NCBI RefSeq assembly: GCF_023898315.1 | Contig: NC_064619.1 | Location: 481,037,376-481,101,375 of the forward strand | Reading direction: 5' to 3' | Source: Schistocerca nitens | Lineage: Eukaryota; Arthropoda; Insecta; Orthoptera; Acrididae | DNA length: 64,000 bases | Part shown: piece after piece, positions 11,245 to 23,699 of the stretch | Layout: each line of letters opens with the position of its first letter | Position numbering within the stretch: position 1 is the first letter of the stretch | Position numbers and translations under genes: made by a program | Notes under the pieces: generated by a model | Database searches by the model: none | Seen by the model: the letters and a program-made list of their open reading frames with translations, nothing else | Told to the model about the DNA's origin: nothing

Positions 11245-12603
11245 ATTAGTATTCCGCAAGTAATCTAATATCACTCACATGTCTTCCATTTCTTGATGCA
11301 AAGACAAAACCAGTCTTTCCTGTATCACAACGTGGCACTTTGAATTAAAATATTACGTAATTTTTACTGGATCATTCAATATGTGCATTTACACCACAAT
11401 GATTTTGTAAATATTAGCGCCAGCTTAACTCATTCCTACTGTAATTTGATGGTGACGAGAATCATGATTTAATGTCTCACTGATGGCATTGTGACAAATA
11501 TTCTTTAAAATAACTGTTTTTCGACGCTTGGCTGGCTGACAACAGTGATCCATTTTTAAGTGGTTCATGTATCAATTTTCTGACTAAGGTAACCTTAGGA
11601 AAAATTATTTCGAAATTCATTAAAATCACTGAATGTATGCCATGAACTGGTTGGAATTCCGGAGTTCTTAGATTAAAATTGTGGTTCGTTAAGTCCGGAT
11701 GTGGTAACAATAAGTTCGCTACATCATTCATTGTATAACTCTTATTCTTCAAAAATATGCGACCAGATTTCGATGTATTGTCGGGGTAGTTACATATCGC
11801 TTCGCTGGTGCCATAAAATTTGTTTCAGGCTCTACACCAAGAGCTTACACCCCACAAAGCGCTGCAGTTACATTAGTTGCATTGTCACTGCATCCTCACT
11901 TTGCAGAAGCAACTACTAAATTTTGCTGTACAATCAAATTACAAGTTTCAGACGTAGATTTTTGACACTGAAGCTTTGTTCATCGAGCTGCCGTTTTATT
12001 TCGTGATTTCGCTCTCTAGTTTATCGCTTTCAGCCTGAAATTCTTCCGTGACTGCATCATGTTTTTGTGGTATTAAATTAACTAGTTCAGTTTCCGTATC
12101 TCTTAATTCATCCCCTACTCCTTGCAGGAGATTATTTTCTGTACCGAATTTTTAAATTTAATCTTCGAAGAATTCGAATAATGTCAGATTAGTGTTCTCC
12201 TATTACTTCTTAGCATGAGGTTTCAGATTGCATAACCGTAATTATTACGGCCAAAATCACATTAATGTTTCGATTAATTTATCTAATTCCAAAGGTTTCT
12301 GAAATTTCCACCAGTTTATAGTTATTAATTATTCTTGCTACTAATTTAGATTCACTGTTCGCTGTACTATTTCTTATTCTCTACCCAGTTCATAAAAGTT
12401 CAACACTTAACAATAATTTGTAACCATCTTCAATGAAATTCGGAATTCATTGTAGGTTTTTCCTATGTCTGTATCCAACTTTGAAATTAGACTTTCTTAC
12501 GAGACGCTGCTATGCATTTTGCAAACAGATGCACTGTATAGCTACGGTAATCTGGATCGGTTGGATACGATTAGTAAGTACCTTCCCTTTTATCACTGCT
12601 GAA
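11245..12603. other. unassigned AT-rich DNA
   Basis: Short chance frames only. No terminal repeats, motifs or RNA genes recognised. Confidence 0.35.
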
Positions 12604-12605
12604 TA

Positions 12606-13539
12606 CGAGGTGTGACAATAAAGTAATGAGACTGATGTAAAAAAAAATGTTGCTTACCGTTTTAGTCAAGTTTAGTGTTGTCTCCTTCAAAGTAGTTCCT
12701 TTCTGATTGCACACACTTTTTTCCAGCGCTTCTGCCATTGATGGTAACATTTCTGGAACTCATCTTCTGTAATAACCTCCAAGACTCTCGTCACAGCTTT
12801 TTGGACATCTTGTGTTGTTTGAAAATGGTGTCCCTTGAGCGCCGTTTTGACTCTTGGAAATAGACAAAAGTCGCACGAAGCGATATCTGGTGAATAAGGT
12901 GGCTGTGGTAGTACTGAAATTTGTTTCGGGGTTAAGAATTGTTGTTCTGACAGAGCAGTACGGGATGGCGCACTATCGTGTTGTAGAATCCAATTGTCAG
13001 CAATGTTGGCACTGATATGAAGAACTCTCTTACGAAGTCTTTCTAAAAATTCTTTGTATTAATATTGATTAACTATTTGCCCAGGAGGCACACACTCTTC
13101 ATGAACAATCCCCTTGGCCCTGGCCAAGTTGACATCCGTCCGTGAGGCTAATGGTCGTCCACTGCGGTCTTCATCTTCAACATTCGTTCTGCATTCACTA
13201 AACATGTTACGCCAACGAAAAACTGGAGCTCTTGACATAAATTGCACTCTAAAAGCCTTCTGAAGCATACCGTAAGTTGTCGTCGCGTTTTCATATAATT
13301 TAACGCAAAAAGAAATGGCATACTGTTGCGCAGTATTATGCGACTCCATTTCCGTGACGAGAGACACAAACACGTGTTAACTTATTACAGCATAACTCAC
13401 AACAGGGCAGCTGCATCCATGTACTGCTTGGAAAGAAGCAGCTTATAGACCAAGGTCAAAGGTATTGTGCTACGTAAGCCGGCAGGGTTGCCATATCTTG
13501 CAAAGAAAATCAATCTCATTACTTTATTATGGCACCTCG
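12606..13539 (-). mobile_element. mariner-like element, internally deleted
   Basis: Clean boundaries: TA at 12604-12605 and 13540-13541, with inverted ends starting CGAGGTGTGACAATAAAGTA (left) and CGAGGTGCCATAATAAAGTA (right, inverted), conserved for about 28 bp. On the minus strand the frame at 13373-13059 gives a mariner N-terminus (CVKLYENATTTYGML, VFRWRNMFSE, EDEDRSGRP). It then jumps straight to VPPGQIVNQY. Downstream, with a stop, come the catalytic-region blocks ILQHDSAPSRTALSEQQF and PPYSPDIASCDFCLFP. The middle of the DD34D domain, including the first catalytic aspartate, is missing, so the copy is non-autonomous. Confidence 0.88.
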
Positions 13540-13798
13540 TATAATGCTGATATCCTCTACTTAATGTGCTCGCTGCATAGGCAACGAGTGATCAAACCTA
13601 AATTGGTGGAAGGGTGATGATTGCCGCGTTCAGAAAATGTCTGTAATGGCTGCATGTAGACAATGATGTCAGTAGATACGGAAAAAAAGACTATATTTGA
13701 ACAGTTACTTCTCATTTCCACGAGAAATCCACCCTGAAAATCATTAACTTTTTAAGAATATGTGCTACTAATATACTGAGAGCTATAATGGTTACATA

Positions 13799-14967
13799 AT
13801 CGGAGGTGACAAAAGCCATGGCATAACTCATAATATGGTGTCGAAACTTCTTTTGCCTGGCGTAGTGGAGCATCTACATTTAGCATGGACTCAATAAGTC
13901 GTAGGAAGTTCCCTGTAGAGATATTGAGCCATGCTGCCTCTATAGCCGTTCATAACTGCGGAAATGTTACCGTTGCAGGATTTTGTGCGTGAACTGCTCC
14001 CTCGATTATGTCCCATAAACGTTCGATAGGATTCATGTCGGGCAATCTGGACGGTCAAATCATTCGCTCCAACTGTCCAGAACGTTCTTCAAACCAATCA
14101 CGAAATACTGTGGTTTATTGACGCGGCACATTGTCGTCTGTAGAAATTCTATCCTTGTTTGGGAACATGAAGTCCATGAATGGCAGCGAATGCTCTATAA
14201 GTACCCGAACATAACAATTTCCAGTCACAGGAACCAGTCCATTCCATGTAAACGCAGCCCAGAATATTACTGAGCCACCACCAGCTTCCACAGTGCCTTG
14301 TTGACAACTTTGGTCCATGAACTCGCAGGGTCTGGGCCACGCTCGAACCCTACCATCTGCTCTTACCAACTGGAATCGGGTCTCATCTGATCAGGCCACG
14401 GTTTTCCAGTCGTCTAGGGTCCAATCAATATGGTCACGAACGCAACAGAGGCGCTGCAGGCAGTGCCGTCGTGTTGGTCTGGTGCCATAGCCCATTAACG
14501 TCCAATTCGCTGTACTGTCCTAACGGTTAAGTTCGCACATCACATTGATTTTTAGGGTTATTTCACGAAGTGTTGCTTGTCTCTCAGCAGTGATATCTCA
14601 ACGCAAACACCGTTGCTCTCGGTCGTTAAGTGAAGGTCGTTGGCCCCCCAATTGACTGTGGTTTGATGTAATGACTGAAGTTTGGTATTCTCAACACACT
14701 CTTGACATTGTAGGTTTCGGAATATTGAATTCCATAATGATATCCGAAACTGAATTTCCCATGAGTCTAGCAGCAACTACCACTTCGCTTTCAAAGTGCG
14801 TTAATTCCCGCATTGCAGCCATCATTTCATCAGAAACCTTTTCTCATTTGCCACTTGAGTACCAACGACAGCTCCGCCCGTGCAGTGCCGTTTTATATCT
14901 TGTGTATGTCGTATTACCGCCATCTGTATATATGCATATCGTTATTCATGTCTTTGGCACCTCAGTC
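13799..14967 (-). mobile_element. Tc1-like transposon, near complete, inactive
   Basis: TA at 13797-13798 and 14968-14969. The ends are imperfect inverted repeats: GGAGGTGACAAAAGCCATG on the left and TGAGGTGCCAAAGACATGA on the right (inverted). The 1169-bp length fits Tc1. Reading the minus strand: N-terminal SDIIMEFNIPKPTMSRVC (about 14760), LMGYGTRPTRRH (about 14490), TRFQLVRADGRVRAWPRP (about 14370), SVIFWAAFTWNGLVPV, then STDDNVPRQ and FEERSGQLERM. The C-terminal block MNPIERLWDIIEGAVHAQ lies near 14030-13985. Several stops and at least one frameshift interrupt it. Same family as the fragments at 3.3-4.7 kb. Confidence 0.9.
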
Positions 14968-14969
14968 TA

Positions 14970-17240
14970 ACTAAATACTAGTATATTCTACACAATAAAT
15001 GTGACATGCCAGTTCGGCCTGCTGTCAAACACGAACAGCCCCCTACAGACGTGTCTAAATGTTACTCCCTCTCACTGTAATACAACAACTGCTACATAAT
15101 GGCCAGCTGAAAACTAGAGCCATTGTTGAGACCAAAAGAGACAGAGATGTATTCTTTCAAGCAACATAATGATATTTTAATTTAGAAAACTGATAGACAG
15201 CCCACAAACGTACAGACATTGTAATGAGACAAGATAAATGCAAGAGCGTTCCTCGCCGTAAGTGAGTCACTTGCCGCAATACACTGGTGCAGCATGATGC
15301 GACTGCAGCAACATACTTGCTGCAGCCTACCTGTCTGTCGGTGATCAGCATGTTTACTGACCATGGATGTTTCAGCATTCAGCTTACGTGACGTTTGTAG
15401 CAGCCACCCACAATGAACCCAACTTGGCATGCATAAATACTGACCAATCAGCCAGGCTGATCATTAAATCTCTGAATCATCAAGTTAGCATCTGGTCAAT
15501 GGTCATCCTGACAATCTGTCTGTCAAGGAGCCCAGTGGCAGCATTGTTGGGCAAGGACCCTGCCAGCCAGACTTAGGTACGAGTTTCTACCCACATGCCC
15601 CATTGCCTCACAACGAATCATCTGCCAGCTTGTCCAGCAATACTACCTTGGCTTGCAGCTGAACCAAAACCATCAGCTGCCAGAGTATGCATATGTCGCT
15701 GAGCTACATGCAGAAACAGTCGGCTGCATCACCTCTACCAAATGTGCTCTGCATCTATGGTGCAGCATCCACCCAACAATTGCCTGATGTGTGAACTTAG
15801 CAGTATGTGCTGTTGTAATATAAATAAAGGTTTATCCTGCCAATGAGCGGCTTTTGTCTCACCCTGACCCATAAACCTCAACCACAGAACAACTACACCC
15901 ATTACAATATATTTTGCATGAAATGTTATAAAAATGAAACTTATGAGAAGCTTATATTTCTCACAATGTTTACATGCTAGTCTATCCTATGCATGTCACT
16001 TCACCTATGCTAACTACTCAACACACAATCACTGGCCTGCTCAATGTATTCAATCTTTCACTGGCTCCTATAACTTTCACCATCTTCCTTTCCTTCTAAA
16101 CCGAACTCTGTTTCTATGCAAATATCAAAGCCTGTGTAATACATTTTCTGATCTATTTCTCTCGGAAGAAACAAACTTAATTCAACGATATTTTTTCTAC
16201 GATTTTTGGAGTCTCTGACAAAATTGCAGTGTCAGCGGCAATGATTTTGTTTCTTTTCCTTTTTTATATGTTTTCTTAATTTCCTTTACAACTTACTTTG
16301 TGTATTGATGAAATACAATGGGGAGTTGGCCTATAAAAATGTCACACTCTTCTTTGCTACTTCTCATATCCCACAAATCCTACAATTGTTGTCTGGTTTC
16401 TGTACACTCTTCAACTCACTGTAATTCATCTCTGCACTAACTTCACAATTTCAAAGAATGTATTTCAATCGATATTGTCAGAAATTTTTTCTTAATGCAT
16501 AAATGCAAAATATCTGTAATCCCTTTCTCAAACTTTCTTACAAAAATGTGATATGGGGTCAGTAATGCTCCACGAATTCTTACATTTCTCAAACTAGAGG
16601 CATCTTCCAAAAATATTTCGTAAGGTCAGTAGCGCTAACTTCATCTTCCCACTTCACAATGTCTGTCAATCGCTCAATCCTTCTGTAGATAATTCTTGTT
16701 AGTATTCTACAGTTTGCGTTATGAAACAGATGGTTCAGTAATACTTACAACACCTGTTTTATTTCGTATTGGGAGTCTTACACTACTGATTATAGCTAAT
16801 TGAATACCACCTATCTCATATATCTTGCATACCAGGTGGAACAGTTTGTATTATGTCACACACTATTTCTATATCAATATCAAAATGTGGATGACGATAT
16901 CGCCGCAGTACTAACATGTCACGCTTCCACATTAGTTCACAGTGAATGGCAATGAAACAACCAGAATTAGTGAACCAGGCTACCTCACAAATATATTAGC
17001 AACTTAAGTCTGCCCAATGTGTCAGGAAGGGTGTGAAAGGGAAATAGTAAGACAAAGCAAATACTCCATTAAGACAGTGTTACATGGAGTGTAATAACAT
17101 TATTAACAAAAGTTGTTCTATAAATAGTCTTCCTTGGGTTTAAGCATAAATGAAGATCTTGTGAATAATCTAATCTGGTATACCCATTTTGGTCAAAGTA
17201 AATGTTTTCACAAACTTCATATGACTTCCTATTTCAATAA
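14970..17240. other. unassigned DNA, possible LTR-like segment at 15000-15900
   Basis: No coding domain recognised. The stretch ending near 15900 has an AATAAA signal at about 15823 followed by about 60 bp before ACAACTACA. That resembles the end of an LTR, but I could not find a matching start or target-site duplication. The rest (15930-17240) is AT-rich with small frames only. Confidence 0.35.
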
Positions 17241-17289
17241 ATGGAAAAAAGAATATATAGTGTTCTGAACAGACGCAGACTTTATCTAA

Positions 17290-17955
17290 AAGCTAAATCA
17301 CTCACTATCTCCCACTGCAGTCCATTATTTCCCATTAATCCTGCTAAAACAAAAAAAAAGACTGCTGTGGATTTGATAGGGCCAGCCATCAGATTCAATA
17401 ATAGATTACCCTTTTTTGGAGTTGACTTAACTTCTAAATTTGTTTCATTTACTCTTTTGTGGAAAGCCACAGCAAAGACAGTCTCTGCTGAATTTGTCAA
17501 AAATTTTCTAGTAGAAATCTGACATTTTTCATTTTAGGCAAAGGTCCTCAATTTCGTTTACTCACTTGGTTATGCATTTTGCGTCATAACAAGATTAAAT
17601 CTATGTACATTGCTATTTACTGGCGAGCGTCCTATGTGGTTGAACGTATTATGAAAAGAACTAACAAACTTTGCAAATTATTGTCGTCACTAACATCAGA
17701 TGTGCGACAAACATATCGACGTTTTTGATGACATTCTTAGTGAGCTACCCCTTGATTCTATTCCGCTACATCTTGTAATTGTGTTGAACAATAATCAGCT
17801 ACCAGTTCCTATGAAAGAACATGTACCTTTTCTGACAACACAGTGATTATGTCACAAGGAAGCGCTTCCCCTGTCGTTGAGTAACATCAAAAGAGCTGCT
17901 GTAAGGCAAAAGGAATTACAACATGTAAAATTAAATACAAAAAATTATACTTGAG
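17290..17955 (+). pseudogene. retroelement integrase remnant
   Basis: The frame 17241-17522 includes AVDLIGPAIRFNNRLPFFGV then DLTSKFVSFTLLWKATAK, the start of an rve integrase core with its first catalytic aspartate. After a stop and frameshift, 17537-17732 gives GKGPQFRLLTW, IAIYWRASYVVERIMKR and LCKLLSSLTSDVRQTYRRF. This corresponds to the (D)xGPQF...YxPxxNxVE part. The second aspartate is replaced (GKGPQF), while the glutamate of VVER remains. A tail to about 17955 reads ILSELPLDSIPLHLVIVLNN. It resembles integrases of LTR retrotransposons or related Ginger-type transposons; I cannot separate these. No LTRs or RT found nearby. Confidence 0.65.
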
Positions 17956-17959
17956 ACGG

Positions 17960-19600
17960 AAGGTATTAGTGAAATTTAATTGCATATCACACAAAGTCAG
18001 AAATCTGCATTACAAATTTATCTTGTTTATAATGCACCTACCACATCCATAGAATAGAAACAACAATGCTGTAGATGTTGAAACTTAATGTACACATCAG
18101 AGTGAAGGATGTCACCACATTACAGATGTGAAACCATTTACTAAGTAAGACAAAACATAATTTAATACGAATAGTTAAGTACATCTTTTATTTTTGTATG
18201 TTAATATATAGCTACATACTTTGATCCAGCTGGCTATTATTCCCCTGTGAAATGTACATTGCTGTCATTCTTACTATTTTATTTTCAGTCACATGTATTG
18301 TATTTCAATACTTTGAATATAAGCTATTTTGTAGACAGTACTTTGTTATAAGTTTAAATGTCTTTACATATGCTTATGGAATTCATGACTACAATGAAAG
18401 AGAAAGGAATAGATTTATTTTAAAGTGTGGTACACTGAGGGAATAAATCATACCTCTGCTGTGGTTTGGTTAAAAATGGAAGTAACTAATGAAAGCTATT
18501 GAGACTTGCATGAGTGTTGAAGATAAAGGTGAAGAAGATAGAGAATATTTTCACATTTCTTCTTGTAATATAAGCATTATACCAGATTTTTCTCTTAAAT
18601 TTATTTTTTTCTGCGATGGCATTAGAGTACATGATGTACCATTAAAAGATGAAGTTATGTAGACACATTTCCTTGTGATAATCATCTGTCCATATGATTT
18701 AATATTTCCTTTTAGGAGGCAATATTTTCGAAAGTTGATGAAAATGAAATTCAGGGACATAATGAATCCATGCAAGCAATATTGCCAAAGTGAAGCTCCA
18801 AAGCTAATGAGAGATCAAATAAAATGTAGAAGACATTTCATTCCGCTTAGTTTTCTTTAGGAATTTAATTTTTTGATGTGATAATGTAACTTGTATTTAG
18901 ACTTTATATCTGTTTTTAATATGTTGATAGTTTTGAAAAGGTAAGATAAGATATGCAATGCTTAATGATGTGTGGTACTATCAGATATCGATTAAGGTGT
19001 TTAGTATGCAGATGATATAGGTAGCAGCGGTACATGCAGGATAATAAATACAATGCTGATTTAAATTATAAAAGATATATATTGTAGAGACATTGTCTTG
19101 TATTGTTGAAATACGTGTATCAGTGTAAAATTATATGATGCAACTGCAATAAAAGGTTATAAGATGACGTTAAGTTTATATGAAGGATAAAATGTAATAA
19201 TGATGGAGGAAGGAAATGAGAACTAACAGCAAAGAAATATTCATGTGGTTTCAGTGCACTGAGGTGACATGCTGATTAATTTACTTGTGCCTGTTCTTTA
19301 CTTCTGGTACTCGCCAAGATATATTTCTATTAATAACTTTCACTGCATTAAAGTAAAAATGTAGAAAGTGAAGCGACGAAACAGATCATTTTTAATATGA
19401 TTTAATCAATAAGTTAAGTTTATTGTGCAGTACCTTTTAAATATTTATGTCTCTTATATTTCATTTGTTAGTATAAAATGATATTTCAAGATTTAGTCTT
19501 GTGACTCACTGCTGGCTGATGACTTCCTGCCAGAACTTTTTTAATTACAGCTTTAATTTTCTGAATGCATTCAGTAAGCTTTTCTATAGTTAGTTCAGCT
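17960..19600. other. unassigned AT-rich DNA
   Basis: Very AT-rich, with small frames of up to 74 codons. No motif, hairpin or terminal repeat stands out. Confidence 0.35.
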
Positions 19601-19604
19601 AGAG

Positions 19605-19708
19605 TTGTTCCTTGTTCTCATATGCATTTGTAGTTGGTTTATTCCCTGTCCTCACGTGTGTTTGTGGTTGATTTGTTCCCTGTCTTTATATGTGTCTGCA
19701 GTTGGTTA
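19605..19708. repeat. three degenerate 34-bp tandem units
   Basis: The block TTCCYTGTYCTCAYRTGYRT followed by a TTG-rich tail recurs at 19608, 19642 and 19676, spaced exactly 34 bp. The units are diverged and there are no more than three. Confidence 0.7.
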
Positions 19709-19709
19709 G

Positions 19710-21190
19710 CTGTGATTTGTCTACTTTGTGTAGGTGGATAAAATTGTGAAATATCTTTAGTGTGTGCACACGAATTTTTTTCTTTCATTCTTTCTTGCCA
19801 TTAATTGTTAACATGTAACATTTTGATACTAATTGTTACGCATATTTTCTTTTGACACATATTATTTAACATGTGAAGTACTTCACCTTCCTAGTTGCTA
19901 TAAATGTTATTTTTGTTCATTTCTACTAGTGTAATTATACATGTCACTTGTAATGTTTCAACAACTTTCTTTCGAGTTATTCGGCTTACTCACTCATAGA
20001 TTGTAGTGCATATTCTCTTATGTTTCATATTAGCTTTGTTGCACCTGCTAAGAAGATGATCACTGTCACCAAAGCACATACATACCTTTTCATAGAGAGA
20101 TGAACATTGACTATGGTTTTCCCCTCACCCCTCGACTCTCGGATGACGAAACAGCAACGCTTGGCCCCATACCACGACTTGCCTGAAACTGTAAAGTTGG
20201 ATTTTTTTCTGGAAAACCGTGGGTGACGATATTTCGTGTTTCGAATTTAAACCGAACACAAAAAGACAACCTGCAGAACAGTTCTATGATGGTACGCCAG
20301 GACCGATGAAGATATGATTGTGAGGCGCGAGCTGAATAACTTCCCATGGAAGGAGGACTTTTCTCGCAGTTCCACCCGATTCTATGAAAGTTCTGTGCCT
20401 TCTGCTCAAGTCGTGGGAGAGTATGTGGGGCATCTGATACACTGAAAACACCATCTCAACTTTTCTCTGTTTTTTTTTATCAATCCAGTCTCGAAACTTC
20501 TTGGGCTGACGCGATAGTTTGCGAGAGGGAATGAACAGATGCGAATAGTCTACGATAAATATTTCTTTTTAGATGGTTCCGACCACTGACAATGGGATGA
20601 TATATTTTTTGTGCATTGTACAATCATACGACCTGCTTAGGTTATCCATCAGACACCTTGACGGTGGGGAATGTCATGTCACAACTGCTTACCACTCTGC
20701 CTGCTTGTCACTTTAATTATAGGCTACTGGCGGCAGCAAAGACTTCAAACGAGCGTAGTCAAATAACGTATCGATGAGGCTCATCAATCGACCGCGCGTA
20801 TGATATGAGGGACTGACGTCTGGGGCAAGTTTGATCCAGGCAAATCAAAATCACTTCGATTAGTAGCGTAGGAATAATATCACGACGGGTTCGAGTGTGG
20901 TTTATTTCCCAGATTTATTACTTCAAATATAGACGAAGATTTCGTAGTAATGTAAGTTTCTAATGGTCATGAGATATCGAAATTTAGAAGCGGATAGTGA
21001 CGATTTGGTTATAAAACGGCTATTTTAATGAACAAGATAACTTTCACACCTCTTATTTATTGACAAACTGACGATATTAGCAGCTGTGACTCAGTAAATA
21101 ATCTTGAAATGAACTAAAAGAAGCATCTACTCACTCTATAAGAAATGACTGATACTAAAACTACATACGTGAGGGCATTTTAAGATTAAT
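19710..21190. other. unassigned DNA
   Basis: Contains a 78-codon minus-strand frame (20347-20111) without recognisable motifs. Nothing else supported. Confidence 0.3.
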
Positions 21191-21342
21191 CCGAGAGTCA
21201 CTGTGGCAGCATATTCATTCAGCAGGCACCACAATAGCATGGATTTCACCATATTCCTGTGATGTCGAGACAAAATAGAGAGAAAGCTTTCTCGTTAATG
21301 TCTAGAAAGCCCATGTCACCCGGAGTGAGATCTGGACTAGGT
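21191..21342. repeat. dispersed 150-bp repeat, copy 1
   Basis: Matches 22635-22790 in direct orientation at roughly 85 percent, from CCGAGAGTCACTGTGGCAGC to the end near TAGGTTA. On the minus strand it begins DLTPGDMGFLDINEKAFSL and soon hits a stop. Parent element unknown. Confidence 0.75.
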
Positions 21343-21344
21343 TA

Positions 21345-22005
21345 CTTGCTGGTACGCACTATGGCTCCCAAGCTGGCGTAGCTGACTGAAAGGCTGCCTG
21401 CCTGCACGTAGCTTCGCACGGTTTCGGATTACAGTTTCGGTGGTGTTTCCCTTTTCATGACCTTTGAATACTACCTGCACAGACCAGTGAGAAGCATTTC
21501 TCAACACCAAATAAGACAGTAAAGCTAATTTGTTCTGAACGTTAGGACTTGAAGCAGGTCAAGCCATCAAACAGCTCTCCACGGAACTTATCCCTCGAGC
21601 CAGTTTAGGCAGCCGCGTTGGCCGTCTCCGCTAACTGCTAGCCAACAGGCACGCGCGTCTTCGAGTACACTTACGGTCAACTTGTTCCACCTAACAAGGG
21701 GTTGACCAGCTAGTGGACAACCGTTAATATGCGCAGACCCTTCCCAGATATACCACACAGACCCAACAGCGAAGTCACTTCCTTAGGATACTGCAGTGAA
21801 CTTTTTGCTGTAGCATGATTTAACGGTTCCTCTAAATTCTTGACCACGATTTCATTTTGAAAAATTATCCAGCGACCAGTACTTTTTGTTTGTAAAACAA
21901 AGGTTTATATGAAACCCTTCGTTTTCCTCAGTAGAATGTAAATATCGGCTTAGCAGGATCATTGTCGTTCTCCACCTGGCACAAGCCACGAGACACGCTG
22001 TGCGT
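21345..22005. other. unassigned DNA
   Basis: No coding frame or repeat recognised. The right end forms the target site of the following SINE. Confidence 0.3.
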
Positions 22006-22006
22006 A

Positions 22007-22200
22007 GCCGGCCGCGGTGACCAAGCGGTTCTAGGCACTTGAGTCCGGAACCGCGTGACTGCTACGGTCGCTGGTTCGAATCCTGCCTCGGGCATTGATG
22101 TGTGTGATGTCCTTTGGTTTGTTAGGTTTAAGTAGTTCTAAGTGCTAGGGGACTGATGACCTCAGATGTTAAGTCCCGTAGTGCTCAGAGCCATTTTTGA
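22007..22200 (+). mobile_element. tRNA-derived SINE, main family, copy 1
   Basis: The head resembles a class-II tRNA (Leu/Ser type): an A box in GTGACCAAGCGGTTCTAGGC and a B box GGTTCGAATCC. A conserved body follows, with GGGGACTGATGACCTCAGA, and the end reads GTGCTCAGAGCCATTT. Flanked by ACACGCTGTG (21993 and 22201), a target-site duplication of about 13 bp with one mismatch. SINEs of this kind are transcribed by RNA polymerase III and moved by a partner LINE. Confidence 0.93.
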
Positions 22201-22603
22201 ACACGCTGTGTGTGACGTGACTGCTCGTTTCCTTATTTGGTTCGTCACTTAAATCCAACGTCACAGTGAACTTTTTCGTTCACCGTGCGGATCTCGTATA
22301 TAAGTAGAATATTCAGGGATGTGAAACAGGACATAGTACAAATTAACAAAACAAAAGCAGTTACCAGAAATAGCGTAATTCTCTTGAGGCAGCTTATCTG
22401 ACGTTGTACAAATATCCAGATTACATTCATCCAGTATTCGAGAATGCTACAACTTAGCGACTTCCAATAAACTTTAAGCATAATTTCAAACCTTCCCTTA
22501 ACTGTTTCACAGTTAGATGCTTAAAATCAAATATTAGAAACATGAAATTATTTGTAAAATAATCAGACGTTCCAAGCTGTTTTATACATGAAAGTTCGAT
22601 TCC

Positions 22604-22873
22604 TTAACGTATGGGAGGGTTTTTTATGACTCGTCCGAGTATCACTGTGGCAGCATATTCATTTAGCAGGTACCAAAATTGCAGGGATTTCACCATAATC
22701 CTGTGATGTCGAGACGAAATAAGAGAGAAAGCTTTGTTCTTAACGTCTAGAAAGCCCTTGTCACCCGGAGTGAGATCTGCAGGTAGGTTAAGAGAAGAGT
22801 AATGGAAAGCAATGGAAATGAGACGACACAGTTCTCTTTTGGGCTGCTCAATGAGATATTTTTGTAAGGGCAA
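22604..22873 (-). other. unidentified 89-codon frame containing the 150-bp repeat, copy 2
   Basis: The direct repeat partner of 21191-21342 occupies 22635-22790. Here the frame stays open: DLTPGDKGFLDVKNKAFSLI, then FWYLLNEYAATVILGR. I do not recognise the family. A one-base difference relative to copy 1 (near TCTCTTATTTCG) changes the frame between the copies, so at least one is not coding as it stands. It may be an old transposon gene piece. Confidence 0.35.
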
Positions 22874-23042
22874 AACAAAATGAACTGAGCTTCTTAATTA
22901 CCTACGTGTTGACCCTTTGTACCTTATCCAGCAAGACGCCTAGGAATTTGCACAGTGCGTTCCATTTAGTGTGTGATCATTATTGTCTACTTCTGGTGCT
23001 ACCAAACTATCGTGAGACTAAGACACGAACTGGTCACTGTGA

Positions 23043-23244
23043 GCCGGCCGCTGTGGCCGAGCGGCTCTAGGCCCTTCAGTCCGGAACCGTGCTGCTGCTA
23101 CTGTCGCAAGTTCGAATCCTGCCCCGGGCATGGATGTGTTTGATGTCCTTAGGTTAGTTATGTTTAAGTAGTTCTAAGTCTAGGGGACTGACGACTGCAG
23201 ATGTTAAGTTCCATAGTGCTTACTGCCATTTGAACCATTTTTTA
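23043..23244 (+). mobile_element. tRNA-derived SINE, main family, copy 2
   Basis: Same head and body as the copy at 22007: GTGGCCGAGCGGCTCTAGG, B box GTTCGAATCC, and GGGGACTGACGACTGCAGA. More diverged than the others. Flanks share TCAC followed by TGA within about 9 bp (before 23043 and after 23244), a weak target-site duplication with two mismatches. Confidence 0.9.
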
Positions 23245-23699
23245 TCACCATGACCTGTTATAGACGTGCTGAGCTTTATCTCATATGTGTATGCGAAGCT
23301 GAGACGAGGCACGTATATCACTGTGCTCACACCGCGCCGTTTTCAACTAGAGGGAATAGAACATGATGAGACAGAACTTTAAGCTAGTGAAATACGTGGA
23401 GGCGTTATGGTGCAAGTACATTGTTCTGCCAAACTGCAGGACAATCTAGGTAAAGTAACATAACGTATTAACCACTCGGTGGAAATGAATAAAGGTGCGG
23501 GAATGTGTTCGCAGGTCTCTTCCCGTCGTGCACAGAAACGCTGAGGTCACATAGCGTGAGGTCAAAGTGTGACTATGGTGCCGAATGTGGCTACCTCTTC
23601 TTCCCCCGCCCCTTACACGAAATAACTGAAAGAACAAGAAACGACAGTGTGTCAACCAGTGAGCAGTTACTGAGCAGTGTAGTGGTGTTCTTCGTCACG
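23245..23699. other. unassigned DNA
   Basis: Overlapping small frames on both strands (23446-23705) without motifs. The right side probably includes the unrecognised 5' end of the following Tc1 relic. Confidence 0.3.

Noticed and set aside
15000-15900. Solo LTR
   Set aside because: An AATAAA near the right side is suggestive, but no matching start or target-site duplication could be found.
22007-22100. tRNA gene
   Set aside because: A and B boxes are present, but the folded arms do not close and the same sequence with a 3' body recurs eight times with target-site duplications: it is a SINE head.
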